A stretch of DNA of 64,000 nucleotides from CAWDMW01 sp963803575 (GTDB lineage: Bacteria > Pseudomonadota > Alphaproteobacteria > Rickettsiales > UBA998), in contig CAWDMW010000002.1 in the NCBI GenBank assembly GCA_963803575.1, positions 124,001-188,000 on the forward strand, written 5' to 3'. The position numbers and the translations under genes are program-made. The notes below the pieces were generated by a model. The model was given only the letters and a program-made list of their open reading frames with translations, searched no databases and was not told the origin of the DNA. Positions 55,252 through 63,502 of the stretch are shown one piece after another. The stretch's first letter is position 1, and each line of letters starts with the position of its first letter.

Positions 55252-56225
55252 CCTGTTGCCGTCCTCACATTGTTACCCTGCATCCAGCTTACCGTGCGTT
55301 GCAACCCGTCCATCAAGAGCATGTTCGCCTGTTTTCCAAGCATGACGTGCAGATATTCAGGACTTCCACAAGAGTAATAAATATCTCCGGCGCGTGCTGG
55401 CGCGTGGGTGATAGCACTATCGCTATCCGTAATGTTTCTCAGCATTCCCGCCAACTCCATAATCGTAGTGGCATTTCCGGTACATACATTCACAACCCTT
55501 GCCTGCGAATGTTCCTGCGTGTGGTGCTGGCGCATGGCCGCAATTAACATGCCGGCCACATCACCAGCATAGATAAAATCGCGGCATTGCTGACCGTCAC
55601 CATGAATCGCCACAGGTAATCCTTCCAGAAAGCGCTGGGCAAAGATGGAAATGACCCCCGAATAGGGTGATAACGGATCCTGCCGCTCCCCATACACATT
55701 AAAGAAACGCATCCCCGTAGATGCAATACCATGAATAGCTTCACCAATACGGGCGTGACATTCAGAAGCATATTTATCCACTCCGTAAGCCGTTTGCGGT
55801 TGCGCAGCGAATGACTCATCAATCACGCTGTCATACGTGCCATAAATGGCCGCAGACGATGCATACACGCAAGGTACAGGCGTATCCTGCCGAGCAATCG
55901 CTTCCAGTACCGTAACGGTGCCAAGCGTATTGACGCAACTGGTATCTCGCCAGTGAGTACGGCTTTTATCCACAGATGCAATCGCTGCCAGGTGAAACAC
56001 GCCATCTGATTGCGCCACTAAAGATTCCATCAGCGCGCCATCCGTTACATCTCCCTGCACAAACGCTGCTTGAGCAGGAATATTCGTGCGTTTACCAGAG
56101 GATAAGTCATCTAATATCAGCACCTTATACCCCTGACTTAGCAACGCTACAGAAAGGTGAGAGCCAATAAATCCTGCGCCACCCGTGATAAGATACGTAA
56201 AAGAATGTGACGATAAGTCTGTCAT
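55248..56225 (-). CDS. pelX: PelX-like UDP-N-acetylglucosamine 4-epimerase
   Basis: Extended short-chain dehydrogenase of 325 residues. It would make UDP-GalNAc, the precursor of Pel. Motifs: YLITGGAGFIGSHLSVALL (NAD site), LDDLSSGKR, FHLAAIASVDKSR, ASSAAIYG, the catalytic YxxxK in QTAYGVDKYASE, RFFNVYGERQDP and GDGQQCRDFIYAGDV. It is the first gene of the Pel operon and is coupled to the hydrolase gene; PelX is known as an added epimerase next to pel in Pseudomonas protegens. WbpP-like or GalE-like activity is possible. The 175 bases upstream hold no gene; several A/T-rich -10 candidates exist, none decisive. Confidence 0.85.
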   Translation of the reverse strand: MTDLSSHSFTYLITGGAGFIGSHLSVALLSQGYKVLILDDLSSGKRTNIPAQAAFVQGDVTDGALMESLVAQSDGVFHLAAIASVDKSRTHWRDTSCVNTLGTVTVLEAIARQDTPVPCVYASSAAIYGTYDSVIDESFAAQPQTAYGVDKYASECHARIGEAIHGIASTGMRFFNVYGERQDPLSPYSGVISIFAQRFLEGLPVAIHGDGQQCRDFIYAGDVAGMLIAAMRQHHTQEHSQARVVNVCTGNATTIMELAGMLRNITDSDSAITHAPARAGDIYYSCGSPEYLHVMLGKQANMLLMDGLQRTVSWMQGNNVRTATG

Positions 56226-56400
56226 GGATTTAGGGCTTTAGGATAATCCTTACTAAAATGCAAGCACTGCCTTACATACCTTACCTATATTGCCATAATA
56301 GCGATACTATCATGTCACAAAAAGCTCGATCTAATGCTTGACCATGCCAGAAAATCCGGTTAATGATGGCGCATAGTTGCAGTTATGCACTGACGGCTAT

Positions 56401-56478
56401 GGCGGGTGTAGCTCAGTTGGTTAGAGCGCCAGTTTGTGGTACTGGAGGTCGCGGGTTCGAAACCCGTCACTCGCCCCA
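56401..56478 (+). tRNA. tRNA-His (anticodon GTG)
   Basis: The cloverleaf has acceptor GCGGGTG/CACTCGC (positions 1-7 and 66-72, one G-T pair), anticodon arm CCAGT-TTGTGGT-ACTGG, T arm CGGG-TTCGAAA-CCCG and encoded CCA. An extra 5' G (G-1, at 56401) faces C73 (56475), the standard bacterial histidine identity pair. Confidence 0.97.
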
Positions 56479-56513
56479 TACCGATTTTATTAATACCTCA
56501 GTAAGCATAACAC

Positions 56514-56543
56514 AAAAAGAGACCATGAAACAAAGTTTCATGG
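56514..56543 (-). terminator. Minus-strand terminator of the small ORF
   Basis: A perfect 9-bp stem CCATGAAAC/GTTTCATGG (56523-56543) with loop AAA runs, on the minus strand, into TCTCTTTTTG. It lies about 20 bases beyond the small minus-strand stop at 56562. Confidence 0.6.
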
Positions 56544-56561
56544 AAAGTTGAGATAAAAACG

Positions 56562-56699
56562 TTAATGCTTGCTGTTCTTGTCTTCCTCTTTTGCTTTTTC
56601 TCTTTCCTGCCTTTCCTGCTCAACTTGAGCAAGATTATCAGGAAACGGAGCAGGGGAAGACCAGGTGGAAATTGGTAAAACCTTTTTTACTTCAGCCAT
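56562..56699 (-). CDS. Small charged protein of about 45 residues
   Basis: A short minus-strand frame starts at ATG 56699 (MAEVKKVLPIS) or at ATG 56720 (seven residues longer) and ends at TAA 56562-56564. The first half is Pro/Ser-rich (TWSSPAPFPDN) and the second a highly charged helix (VEQERQERE, KAKEEDKN). No ribosome site is obvious. The terminator directly after it supports a real transcript. No family is recognised. Confidence 0.4.
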   Translation of the reverse strand: MAEVKKVLPISTWSSPAPFPDNLAQVEQERQEREKAKEEDKNSKH

Positions 56700-56825
56700 A
56701 ATTCTAGTGGTAAAAACCATAATAAAAAATCATGTACAGCATACCATATTTGCTCTCTTAATACAATCACTCAACCCCATACCTAAGGGGTTTATTTTCA
56801 TCCATAATCTGCTATATCTCCCCTC

Positions 56826-59357
56826 ATGAACACGATAGCCATACCTTACGCCCCAGCCACCACAGAACCATACTGGCAGCAACGCTGGAAGGAAGCGGAC
56901 TGCTTCACATGCGCGGATGAAACGGACAAGCCAGACTATTATGTGCTGGAAATGTTCCCTTACCCCTCCGGTAACATCCATATGGGGCATGTACGCAACT
57001 ATACACTCGGGGATGCAAGCGCACGCTTTAAACGCGCACAAGGATATAACGTCCTGTACCCGATGGGTTGGGATGCCTTTGGGCTGCCTGCGGAAAATGC
57101 CGCCATCCAGCGCAACACCCATCCGGCAACATGGACGTATCAAAACATTGACACTATGCGCGAGCAATTACAATCCATTGGCTTATCGTATGACTGGTCA
57201 CGCGAATTTGCCACGTGCGATCCAGAGTATTACCAGCATGAACAACGTTTCTTTTTGAAGTTTTTGAAACGCGGGCTGGCTTACCGCAAAGAATCTTATG
57301 TGAATTGGGATCCGGTGGATCATACGGTGTTAGCCAATGAACAGGTGGTTGACGGAAAAGGCTGGCGCTCTGGCGCAACGGTTGAGCGGCGTAAACTGAA
57401 TCAGTGGTTTTTAAAAATCACGGATTATGGTGACGCTCTGCTGGAAGGATTAGACACCCTCACAGACTGGCCAGATAAAGTCCGCACAATGCAGGAACAC
57501 TGGATAGGCCGCTCTTACGGCGCAACCATTCAGTTTCAGGTCAATGAACGAAGCGGCGAACAGATTAGCGTCTATTCCACCCGCCCCGACACACTCTATG
57601 GCATGAGTTTCATTGCTATTGCTCCCAACCATCCATTGTCTGAGGCACTAGCGCAACAAAATCCTGACTTACAGACGTTCATCGCAGAATGCACTGCCAC
57701 CGGCACCAGCGAAGCCGCATTGGAAACCGCCGATAAAAGGGGTTATGACACAGGCCTGACGGTAACCAGCCCGTTTAACGGCACATCGTACCCTGTGTAC
57801 GTTGCGAACTTCGTCTTGATGGATTATGGCACCGGCGCAGTGTTTGGTTGCCCGGCGCACGATCAGCGCGATCTGGATTTCGCACGAAAGTACGATCTGT
57901 CCGTCACCTCGGTCGTCTCTCCCGATGGCGAGCATCCGGCGGACGTTACTGACGCCGCCTACACTGATGACGGTATCATCGTACAGTCAGGCTTTTTAAA
58001 CGGGTTAAATGTGACGGATGCCAAAGAAGCAGCCATAACAAAACTGGAATCCCTAAACGCAGGAAGCAGAAAAACCACGTTTCGTTTGCGTGACTGGGGC
58101 ATTTCCCGTCAACGCTACTGGGGCTGCCCGATCCCCATCATCCACTGTGAAAGCTGCGGTGCCGTTCCAGTGCCAGATGAGCAATTGCCAGTGACCCTAC
58201 CGGATGACGTCACCTTTGATACTCCCGGCAACCCGCTAGACAGGCACCCGACATGGAAGCATGTTGCCTGCCCGTCATGCGGCAAACCGGCTTTGCGTGA
58301 AACAGACACGTTCGACACCTTCTTTGAATCCTCATGGTACGCTGCCCGCTATTGTTCCCCCCATCACCCACAAGGCATTGACAAAGCGCAAGCAGACCGC
58401 TTCATGCCAGCAGATTGCTACATAGGCGGTATTGAACATGCGGTACTGCATTTGCTCTATGCCCGCTTCTTCACCCGTGCTTTGAGTGATTGCGGGTACG
58501 TGTCGGTGAAAGAACCTTTCAAACGCCTAAAAACGCAAGGCATGGTCACGCACGAAACGTACCAAACGCCAGATGGAAAATGGTTATACCCTTATGAAGT
58601 CACCATCAATGCATCCGGTGATACCATCACACAAGAGACACAGCAGCCAGTGACGGTTGGACGCTCTATCAAGATGAGTAAATCCAAACATAATACCGTT
58701 GATCCACGCCACATGATGCAACAATACGGAGCCGACACTGCCCGCTTATTCATGATGTCAGACTCCCCACCAGAGCGTGATCTGGAATGGACAGATGCGG
58801 GCATTGAAGGCGCATGGCGCTATATTCAGAAACTCTGGCGCATGACGCAGGACTGCCCTGGCCATGCTACCGATCAAGAAGATACACAGACAGAATCATT
58901 ACGGCATAGAACCATTCATCAGGTAACAGAGGCGCTGGAGCAATTCCAGTTCAACAAAGCCGTGGCACTCATTCGTGAACTCACTAACGCTGTGACTAAA
59001 CTGCCACCTGCCTGCATCACGTACCGCCATGGGCTGGAGACTATCGCACAGCTTATTAATCCTTTCATGCCCCATCTGGCAGAATCCATCTGGCAGGATT
59101 TAGGGCATGAGACAATGCTGGCCACCCAACCATGGCCAGTGGCAGATACCTCACGCTTAACGCAGGAAAGCGTTACTATTGGAGTGCAAGTGAATGGTAA
59201 ATTACGTGATACGCTTGACATTACTCAGGACATGGCCAAAAGTGATATTGAACAGGCGGCATTGTCTCTAGAGAAAATCCGTAGCCATACGGATGGCAAA
59301 ACCATTCGTAAAGTCATTGTTATACCAGGAAAGATTGTCAATGTTGTTGCCGCGTAA
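56826..59357 (+). CDS. leuS: Leucyl-tRNA synthetase
   Basis: LeuS charges tRNA-Leu and edits mischarged products. The 843-residue protein is of normal length. Catalytic class I motifs: FPYPSGNIHMGHVRNYTLGD (HIGH) and GRSIKMSKSKHN (KMSKS). The CP1 editing domain (about 220-410) has STRPDTLYGMSF and VFGCPAHDQRDLDFA. A zinc-type segment CESCGAVPV and CPSCGKPAL is present. The C-terminal anticodon domain ends KVIVIPGKIVNVV. It heads a leuS-lptE-unknown-holA operon; lptE starts inside its end. Confidence 0.97.
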   Translation: MNTIAIPYAPATTEPYWQQRWKEADCFTCADETDKPDYYVLEMFPYPSGNIHMGHVRNYTLGDASARFKRAQGYNVLYPMGWDAFGLPAENAAIQRNTHPATWTYQNIDTMREQLQSIGLSYDWSREFATCDPEYYQHEQRFFLKFLKRGLAYRKESYVNWDPVDHTVLANEQVVDGKGWRSGATVERRKLNQWFLKITDYGDALLEGLDTLTDWPDKVRTMQEHWIGRSYGATIQFQVNERSGEQISVYSTRPDTLYGMSFIAIAPNHPLSEALAQQNPDLQTFIAECTATGTSEAALETADKRGYDTGLTVTSPFNGTSYPVYVANFVLMDYGTGAVFGCPAHDQRDLDFARKYDLSVTSVVSPDGEHPADVTDAAYTDDGIIVQSGFLNGLNVTDAKEAAITKLESLNAGSRKTTFRLRDWGISRQRYWGCPIPIIHCESCGAVPVPDEQLPVTLPDDVTFDTPGNPLDRHPTWKHVACPSCGKPALRETDTFDTFFESSWYAARYCSPHHPQGIDKAQADRFMPADCYIGGIEHAVLHLLYARFFTRALSDCGYVSVKEPFKRLKTQGMVTHETYQTPDGKWLYPYEVTINASGDTITQETQQPVTVGRSIKMSKSKHNTVDPRHMMQQYGADTARLFMMSDSPPERDLEWTDAGIEGAWRYIQKLWRMTQDCPGHATDQEDTQTESLRHRTIHQVTEALEQFQFNKAVALIRELTNAVTKLPPACITYRHGLETIAQLINPFMPHLAESIWQDLGHETMLATQPWPVADTSRLTQESVTIGVQVNGKLRDTLDITQDMAKSDIEQAALSLEKIRSHTDGKTIRKVIVIPGKIVNVVAA

Positions 59358-59889
59358 CACTGCCCTTATTGTACTTATCTGCCTCATCATATCTGCCTGC
59401 GGCTTCACGCCCGTCTATCAGAAAGGACAGGCTGGAGACAAACTGGCACGCATTAGTGTTACATCTGCCAATAATCGCCCCGCGCAACAAATCCGCACCT
59501 TCCTGCAAGACAAACTGTCTCCATCCGGTCAAACCCCATCCGGTCAAACCAATGTGCAATATACCTTACGTGCCTCCCCTACCATCACGTTGGAGCCGCT
59601 CAGCATTGAATCTGACGGAACCACACGCCGTTACCGTATCATAGGGCGCACTGCCATTGTGCTAACAGATACAGGCACAGCTGATGTCTTATTCACCAAC
59701 ATGGTAACCGGCTTTAGCAGCTACAACATCTCAGATGACGCGGATTACTCGACCTATGTGTCGTCCAAAGACGTCACCACACAAGTGCTGGAAGCCATGG
59801 CAGAAGATATTCGCTTGCGTCTGATAGGGTATTTCAACTCAGATGGGTTCAAGAAACGTCAGCACATGAATGTTTCGCCTGCATCATGA
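59341..59889 (+). CDS. lptE: LPS-assembly lipoprotein LptE
   Basis: LptE plugs the LptD barrel. I start at ATG 59341 (MLLPRNTALIVL), which puts a lipobox SACG at about residue 20; the ORF could open at 59293 inside leuS. The mature part begins GFTPVYQKG and has the family's beta-sandwich pattern (VQYTLRASPTITLEPLSIES, TTRRYRIIGRTAIVL). A 15-base tandem duplication (from 59521) encodes SPSGQTPSGQT. It overlaps leuS by 17 bases and the next gene by 4 bases. The leuS-lptE-holA order is common in proteobacteria. Confidence 0.9.
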   Translation: MLLPRNTALIVLICLIISACGFTPVYQKGQAGDKLARISVTSANNRPAQQIRTFLQDKLSPSGQTPSGQTNVQYTLRASPTITLEPLSIESDGTTRRYRIIGRTAIVLTDTGTADVLFTNMVTGFSSYNISDDADYSTYVSSKDVTTQVLEAMAEDIRLRLIGYFNSDGFKKRQHMNVSPAS

Positions 59890-60266
59890 TCTCCTATATC
59901 TCTCGCAAGCTAGCCTATCTTTTTGCTATTTATATGGTTTATACCTTTTCCATACGTCATTTACCCAAAGGCTTTGAGGAAATAGGTACCTTCATTTTTG
60001 CGACCGTGTGGAATTTTGGCGTGCAATGGGGATGTTATCGCCTGACTCAGTTAGCGCGCATGGAATGGATGAAGGGTGTAGCACTTGCTTTGCAACTTAT
60101 ACTTGTAGGTTGGTCTGTTTACGCTTATAGATTCGCTTACCTCTATGTCTCAAACAAGCCCGCACTCGTGTATGATAAATTTACATTTTTCTACACACCA
60201 CTTTCACAATATGGCGTAGTGGCCATCGCATTTGTTGTTTTCCTCTTCATTAATACGGATCGCTAA
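59886..60266 (+). CDS. Unknown small membrane protein between lptE and holA
   Basis: The 126-residue protein has about four hydrophobic segments (KLAYLFAIYMVYTF, TFIFATVWNFGVQWGC, VALALQLILVGWSVYAY, YGVVAIAFVVFLFI) and few charged residues. No family is recognised. It starts in an ATGA overlap with lptE and its stop overlaps the holA start by one base, so it is a true member of the operon; lptE and holA are normally adjacent. Confidence 0.75.
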   Translation: MISYISRKLAYLFAIYMVYTFSIRHLPKGFEEIGTFIFATVWNFGVQWGCYRLTQLARMEWMKGVALALQLILVGWSVYAYRFAYLYVSNKPALVYDKFTFFYTPLSQYGVVAIAFVVFLFINTDR

Positions 60267-61291
60267 TGAAACTTGCTCCTCGTGATACTGACCGCTTCTT
60301 TAAAGCGCCCTCTAATGCTTATCAGGCTATCCTGATTTATGGTGCAGATGACGGATTGGTTAGAACACGGCGGGATGCATTGCTCAGCGCATGGGGGATA
60401 GACAAACAAAACCCGTTCACCTATCAGGAACTGGAACCAGAACTCATCATACAGGAACCCTCCCGCTTATATGATGCGCTGCGTGCTACCAGCCTGACCG
60501 GAGAATCTCCATGCATCGTCATCAGGCAAGCGGGCAACACACTCACACCACATATTAAGCAGGCGCTACAGGATACAGGTTCCATTAACCGCCTGCTTGT
60601 CACTGGAGGAGACTTAGCCAAAAACGCATCGCTTCGCGGCCTGTTCGATGATGCCAAACAACCGCAATTACTGTCTGTTGCCTGCTACCGGGATGAAGGC
60701 AATGCACTAGCGTATGTGATTCGTCAATTCTTCAAAGAACGCCATATACAAGCACAAGCTGACGTGATTCCATTGCTGGCATCCAGACTTGGTAATGATC
60801 ATGCGGTAACACGCGCAGAACTGGAGAAAATCGACCTATACTTAGGAACACAACGGACGTTAACCACAGACACAGTAGTCATGTTGCTGGGCGATAACCA
60901 ACATATGTTGCTCAGTGACGCAGCATTGTCATGGATTTCCGGCAACCAGTCCCGCTTTATCATGCTAGCCGACCAGTTATTGCAGTCCGGTGAAAACCCT
61001 GTGGCACTATTGCGTATCTTATGCAACTATGTGCAACGCTTGATTGTGCTGCAACAGCAATGCCAGCAAGGCAAAACACCCGCACAAGCCTTAGAAAGCG
61101 CACGCCCGCCTGTATTCTTTAAAGAAAAACCACTCTTCCAGCACGCGATGCAACAATGGTCACTCACCGCACTCATTCACCTACTGGCTGATCTGGTACA
61201 GCTGGAAGCCGACATTAAACGCACCCCGCTTCCAGCGATCCTCCTGCTGCAACGTCTAACACAAACCGATATAGTAGCCTGCGAGGCATAG
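60266..61291 (+). CDS. holA: DNA polymerase III delta subunit
   Basis: HolA opens the beta sliding clamp as part of the clamp loader. The 341-residue protein fits the alphaproteobacterial delta family: FFKAPSNAYQAILIYGADDGLVRTR, YDALRATSLTGESPCIVIRQ, LLVTGGDLAKNASLRGLF, YVIRQFFKERHIQ, LASRLGNDHAVTRAELEKIDLY and C-terminal PPVFFKEKPLFQHAMQQW. It closes the operon. The next 180 bases (61292-61471) hold no gene except the promoter region of the next one. Confidence 0.92.
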   Translation: MKLAPRDTDRFFKAPSNAYQAILIYGADDGLVRTRRDALLSAWGIDKQNPFTYQELEPELIIQEPSRLYDALRATSLTGESPCIVIRQAGNTLTPHIKQALQDTGSINRLLVTGGDLAKNASLRGLFDDAKQPQLLSVACYRDEGNALAYVIRQFFKERHIQAQADVIPLLASRLGNDHAVTRAELEKIDLYLGTQRTLTTDTVVMLLGDNQHMLLSDAALSWISGNQSRFIMLADQLLQSGENPVALLRILCNYVQRLIVLQQQCQQGKTPAQALESARPPVFFKEKPLFQHAMQQWSLTALIHLLADLVQLEADIKRTPLPAILLLQRLTQTDIVACEA

Positions 61292-61456
61292 AGAGTTTAG
61301 AGTAGCTTCTTATTGCATCCAATGCACAATCATAGGATATATTGTCTTACGTGAGATTTCTGTGTTTTTACTTGATCTAATTTCTTCATCAGCCTTTCAC
61401 ACCATGTATCGCAGTATTGTCATCAACTTGTCACAGCATCAAAGCAATCCATCCTC

Positions 61457-61462
61457 TATAAT
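61457..61462 (+). promoter_or_regulatory. -10 box of the 61.5-kb unknown gene
   Basis: A perfect TATAAT lies 9 bases before ATG 61472. No good -35 box is present at 16-18 bp. There is no Shine-Dalgarno, so a leaderless start is likely. Confidence 0.4.
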
Positions 61463-61471
61463 CAAAATCCT

Positions 61472-62134
61472 ATGAGTGGGGAAAATGCATCCTGGGTGTC
61501 TCGTATTGGCGGAGACAATAACAGTCTGAAGGTGGGCATTAACCGCGTTATCAGTGAAGGTGCCTCTATGGCCGCATTCTCTGGCGTTGGATACATTATG
61601 GACAATGTCTATGACTTCAAACCCTTCAAGCAAATGGTTTCACACGTGGTTGAACCCGTTGTTGGCGGGCTGGACACCTTAGCAAATGCTTTACCTGCGC
61701 TGGAAAGTGATGAAGAAACACAAACGCGGCACATGCTTTCACGTAAAGAGCGTGCATATCATTACAGTGACATCGCGGTCGATTTCGGGTTTAAATTCGC
61801 TGCTGGCTTCCTGACCCAAACCTTTACTCAGAAGATACTGGATGACATAACAATTGGCGGTGACCTGCCACAATCCGCGTATCTGGCCTCCACGCGCTGG
61901 GATAAAACCGTACAGCTTGGCTCGGTGATTTTACTTAACACCTTACTAAGCAAACCGAACGAGCAGGTGCAGGACTCCATTCAGGGCGTTATGGAAAAAC
62001 AACTGGACATGCCCGAAGAACGCGCCAATACAATCGCCCGTGACTTAATCAATATGCACATCCCCAACCTTGCCGGTGCCGCTACCTCCATTGCCCTGTT
62101 GTGCAACTCCCATAGCGCCCATATTGGTAATTAA
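61472..62134 (+). CDS. Unknown protein, possibly related to the 6.9-kb gene
   Basis: The 220-residue protein has helical, weakly hydrophobic parts (FSGVGYIMDNVYDF, FKFAAGFLTQTFTQKIL, VQLGSVILLNTLLSKP, NLAGAATSIALLC). No family is recognised. Its second half may align with that of the protein at 6865-7728 (AYHYSDIAVDF versus AHYESEMGHIA, AAGFLTQ versus VAGALAQ, GSVILLNTLLSKPN versus GSIIGKVITLGTANLP). The relation is weak and by eye only. It converges on the secreted-protein gene after it. Confidence 0.7.
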   Translation: MSGENASWVSRIGGDNNSLKVGINRVISEGASMAAFSGVGYIMDNVYDFKPFKQMVSHVVEPVVGGLDTLANALPALESDEETQTRHMLSRKERAYHYSDIAVDFGFKFAAGFLTQTFTQKILDDITIGGDLPQSAYLASTRWDKTVQLGSVILLNTLLSKPNEQVQDSIQGVMEKQLDMPEERANTIARDLINMHIPNLAGAATSIALLCNSHSAHIGN

Positions 62135-62148
62135 CCCGATTTTTGAGC

Positions 62149-62175
62149 AAAAAAAACCCTGCCTATGGGGCAGGG
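62149..62175 (-). terminator. Terminator of the 62.2-62.8 kb gene
   Basis: The stem CCCTGCC (62157-62163)/GGCAGGG (62169-62175) is followed on the minus strand by eight T (A-run 62149-62156). It overlaps the stop codon of the minus-strand gene. Confidence 0.85.
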
Positions 62176-62798
62176 AGAGCTTCTGACGCAAGCGTAACAT
62201 TTTTACAAAAGACAGCGGTTCGCCGCATATTGCGACGTTCTGCTTCGGTGAAGAGTTCCAGAACATCCGGATCTCCTCGTTTAATAGCATTTGCCATACC
62301 CATAAAATTAATATTATTTTTTTTATAGGCGGAACATGCTTGTGCCATTTTAACCGTATTTTGCGTGCTTACACGGTCAGTTAGCAATCGCGAAAGTTTC
62401 CGACATTGCTTTCCAACGCCACTTCTTCCAAGTGGGACACGGAGTTGAGCAGACGCGCTAAAACTCCCCGTATCAGTAGAGAAATCAGGCGAAGCGTTCG
62501 TACTAAAGTCTGTAACGCCCCCACCTATCTGAAGCTGTGCACCCCTATTTCCAAAACATCGTCCTTCTTCAGTTTGTATCCCAAAGTCAGACGAACTTTG
62601 GATGCTCGTGTTATATATTGGACTATTACTTTTATTATCAAACGTGGCATTATCCACGTTTGAGTTACTATTAGCATTGTCCTGTTGTATGTTTGAAGTA
62701 GTAGCATCGGGAACAGTTACCTGAGCCTGCGCGGACATATTGCCACCACCAAACAAAGCAGCAGCAGCCATTACACCAGCCAAAATAAATCTTTTCAT
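62163..62798 (-). CDS. Secreted Asn/Ser/Thr-rich protein
   Basis: From ATG 62798 a signal peptide is encoded (MKRFILAGVMAAAALFGGG, cleavage likely after SAQA). The next 90 residues are Asn/Ser/Asp/Thr-rich and low in complexity (SNIQQDNANSNSNVDNATF), followed by LQIGGGVTDFST and a cysteine-containing C-terminal helical domain (GVGKQCRKLSRLL, MAQACSAYKKN, AVFCKNVTL). The open frame reaches back to 62891 but lacks a sensible signal there. No family is recognised. It is in tandem with another small secreted gene and could be a surface-fibre or matrix protein; that is a guess. Confidence 0.65.
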   Translation of the reverse strand: MKRFILAGVMAAAALFGGGNMSAQAQVTVPDATTSNIQQDNANSNSNVDNATFDNKSNSPIYNTSIQSSSDFGIQTEEGRCFGNRGAQLQIGGGVTDFSTNASPDFSTDTGSFSASAQLRVPLGRSGVGKQCRKLSRLLTDRVSTQNTVKMAQACSAYKKNNINFMGMANAIKRGDPDVLELFTEAERRNMRRTAVFCKNVTLASEALPAP

Positions 62799-62950
62799 GA
62801 TCTTTAGTGATAAAATGAAATGAAGTGAACTAATAATCGAAAAATTAAGCACCCAAATAGAAAGAAAGCCGGAATCGCTTACCTGCCCCATGGAAGCAAA
62901 TAAGGGATCCGGCTTCAGTCTGTCAGGCGGTTACACCTGACGCGGAAGAA

Positions 62951-63313
62951 TTACCAGTCGAAAGAGTTATCTACCCAAGTTTCCTTGCTACTAGAGTTCT
63001 CCCAACTGTTGGAAACAGAGTTTCCAACATAGGTCTGCGTGTCATTGAGTGTTCCAGAGTTGATATTTTTTTTATCTTTCTGAAAACTAACGCCATCAAT
63101 CGTTCCAAATTCGTTTATTTTAGTTTTTTCACTAAAATTGCTATGCTCGACCCTTGTGCCATTAAAGTTCACAGATTGGTGAGATGTTCCTCCACCATAT
63201 CTGTGAGTGTTCTGGATCTTAATTCCATTACTTCCAGCAAGCGCAGAGCTTGCAGAAGCAACGATACCGACAACACCGATAGCAGCAGCGGTCAAAACTT
63301 TGGATAAATTCAT
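62951..63313 (-). CDS. Small secreted Asn/Ser-rich protein
   Basis: From ATG 63313 a clean signal peptide (MNLSKVLTAAAIGVVGIVA, cleavage likely after SALA) precedes about 95 residues of beta-like, polar sequence. It has recurring short patterns (HQSVNFNGTRVEHSNFSEKT, TIDGVSFQKDKKN, TYVGNSVSNSWENSSSKET), ending NSFDW. No cysteine is seen in the mature part. The style resembles small secreted fibre or curlin-like subunits, but no family is recognised. It lies upstream of the other secreted gene on the same strand, with an inverted repeat AAGCCGGA/TCCGGCTT (62866-62915) between them. Confidence 0.6.
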   Translation of the reverse strand: MNLSKVLTAAAIGVVGIVASASSALAGSNGIKIQNTHRYGGGTSHQSVNFNGTRVEHSNFSEKTKINEFGTIDGVSFQKDKKNINSGTLNDTQTYVGNSVSNSWENSSSKETWVDNSFDW

Positions 63314-63502
63314 AGTCTTGGTTTGTATTTTTGTAATTGTGGACAAATCTAGTCTGGCCACGATTTAACTCTTCTAGAAAGAGTAGTAAAACGCCCCACA
63401 CATACCAAGTGCGAGACAAAGGCCTGAAGAAAAAATTTCTTCATAAAGGCTAGATTTGAAATGACTTATATGCCCTCCCCCTCGACATGTCAACCAGTAT
63501 TT

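Noticed and set aside
56730..57167. Minus-strand frame over the start of leuS
   Set aside because: It is antisense to a conserved gene and has no protein-like features.
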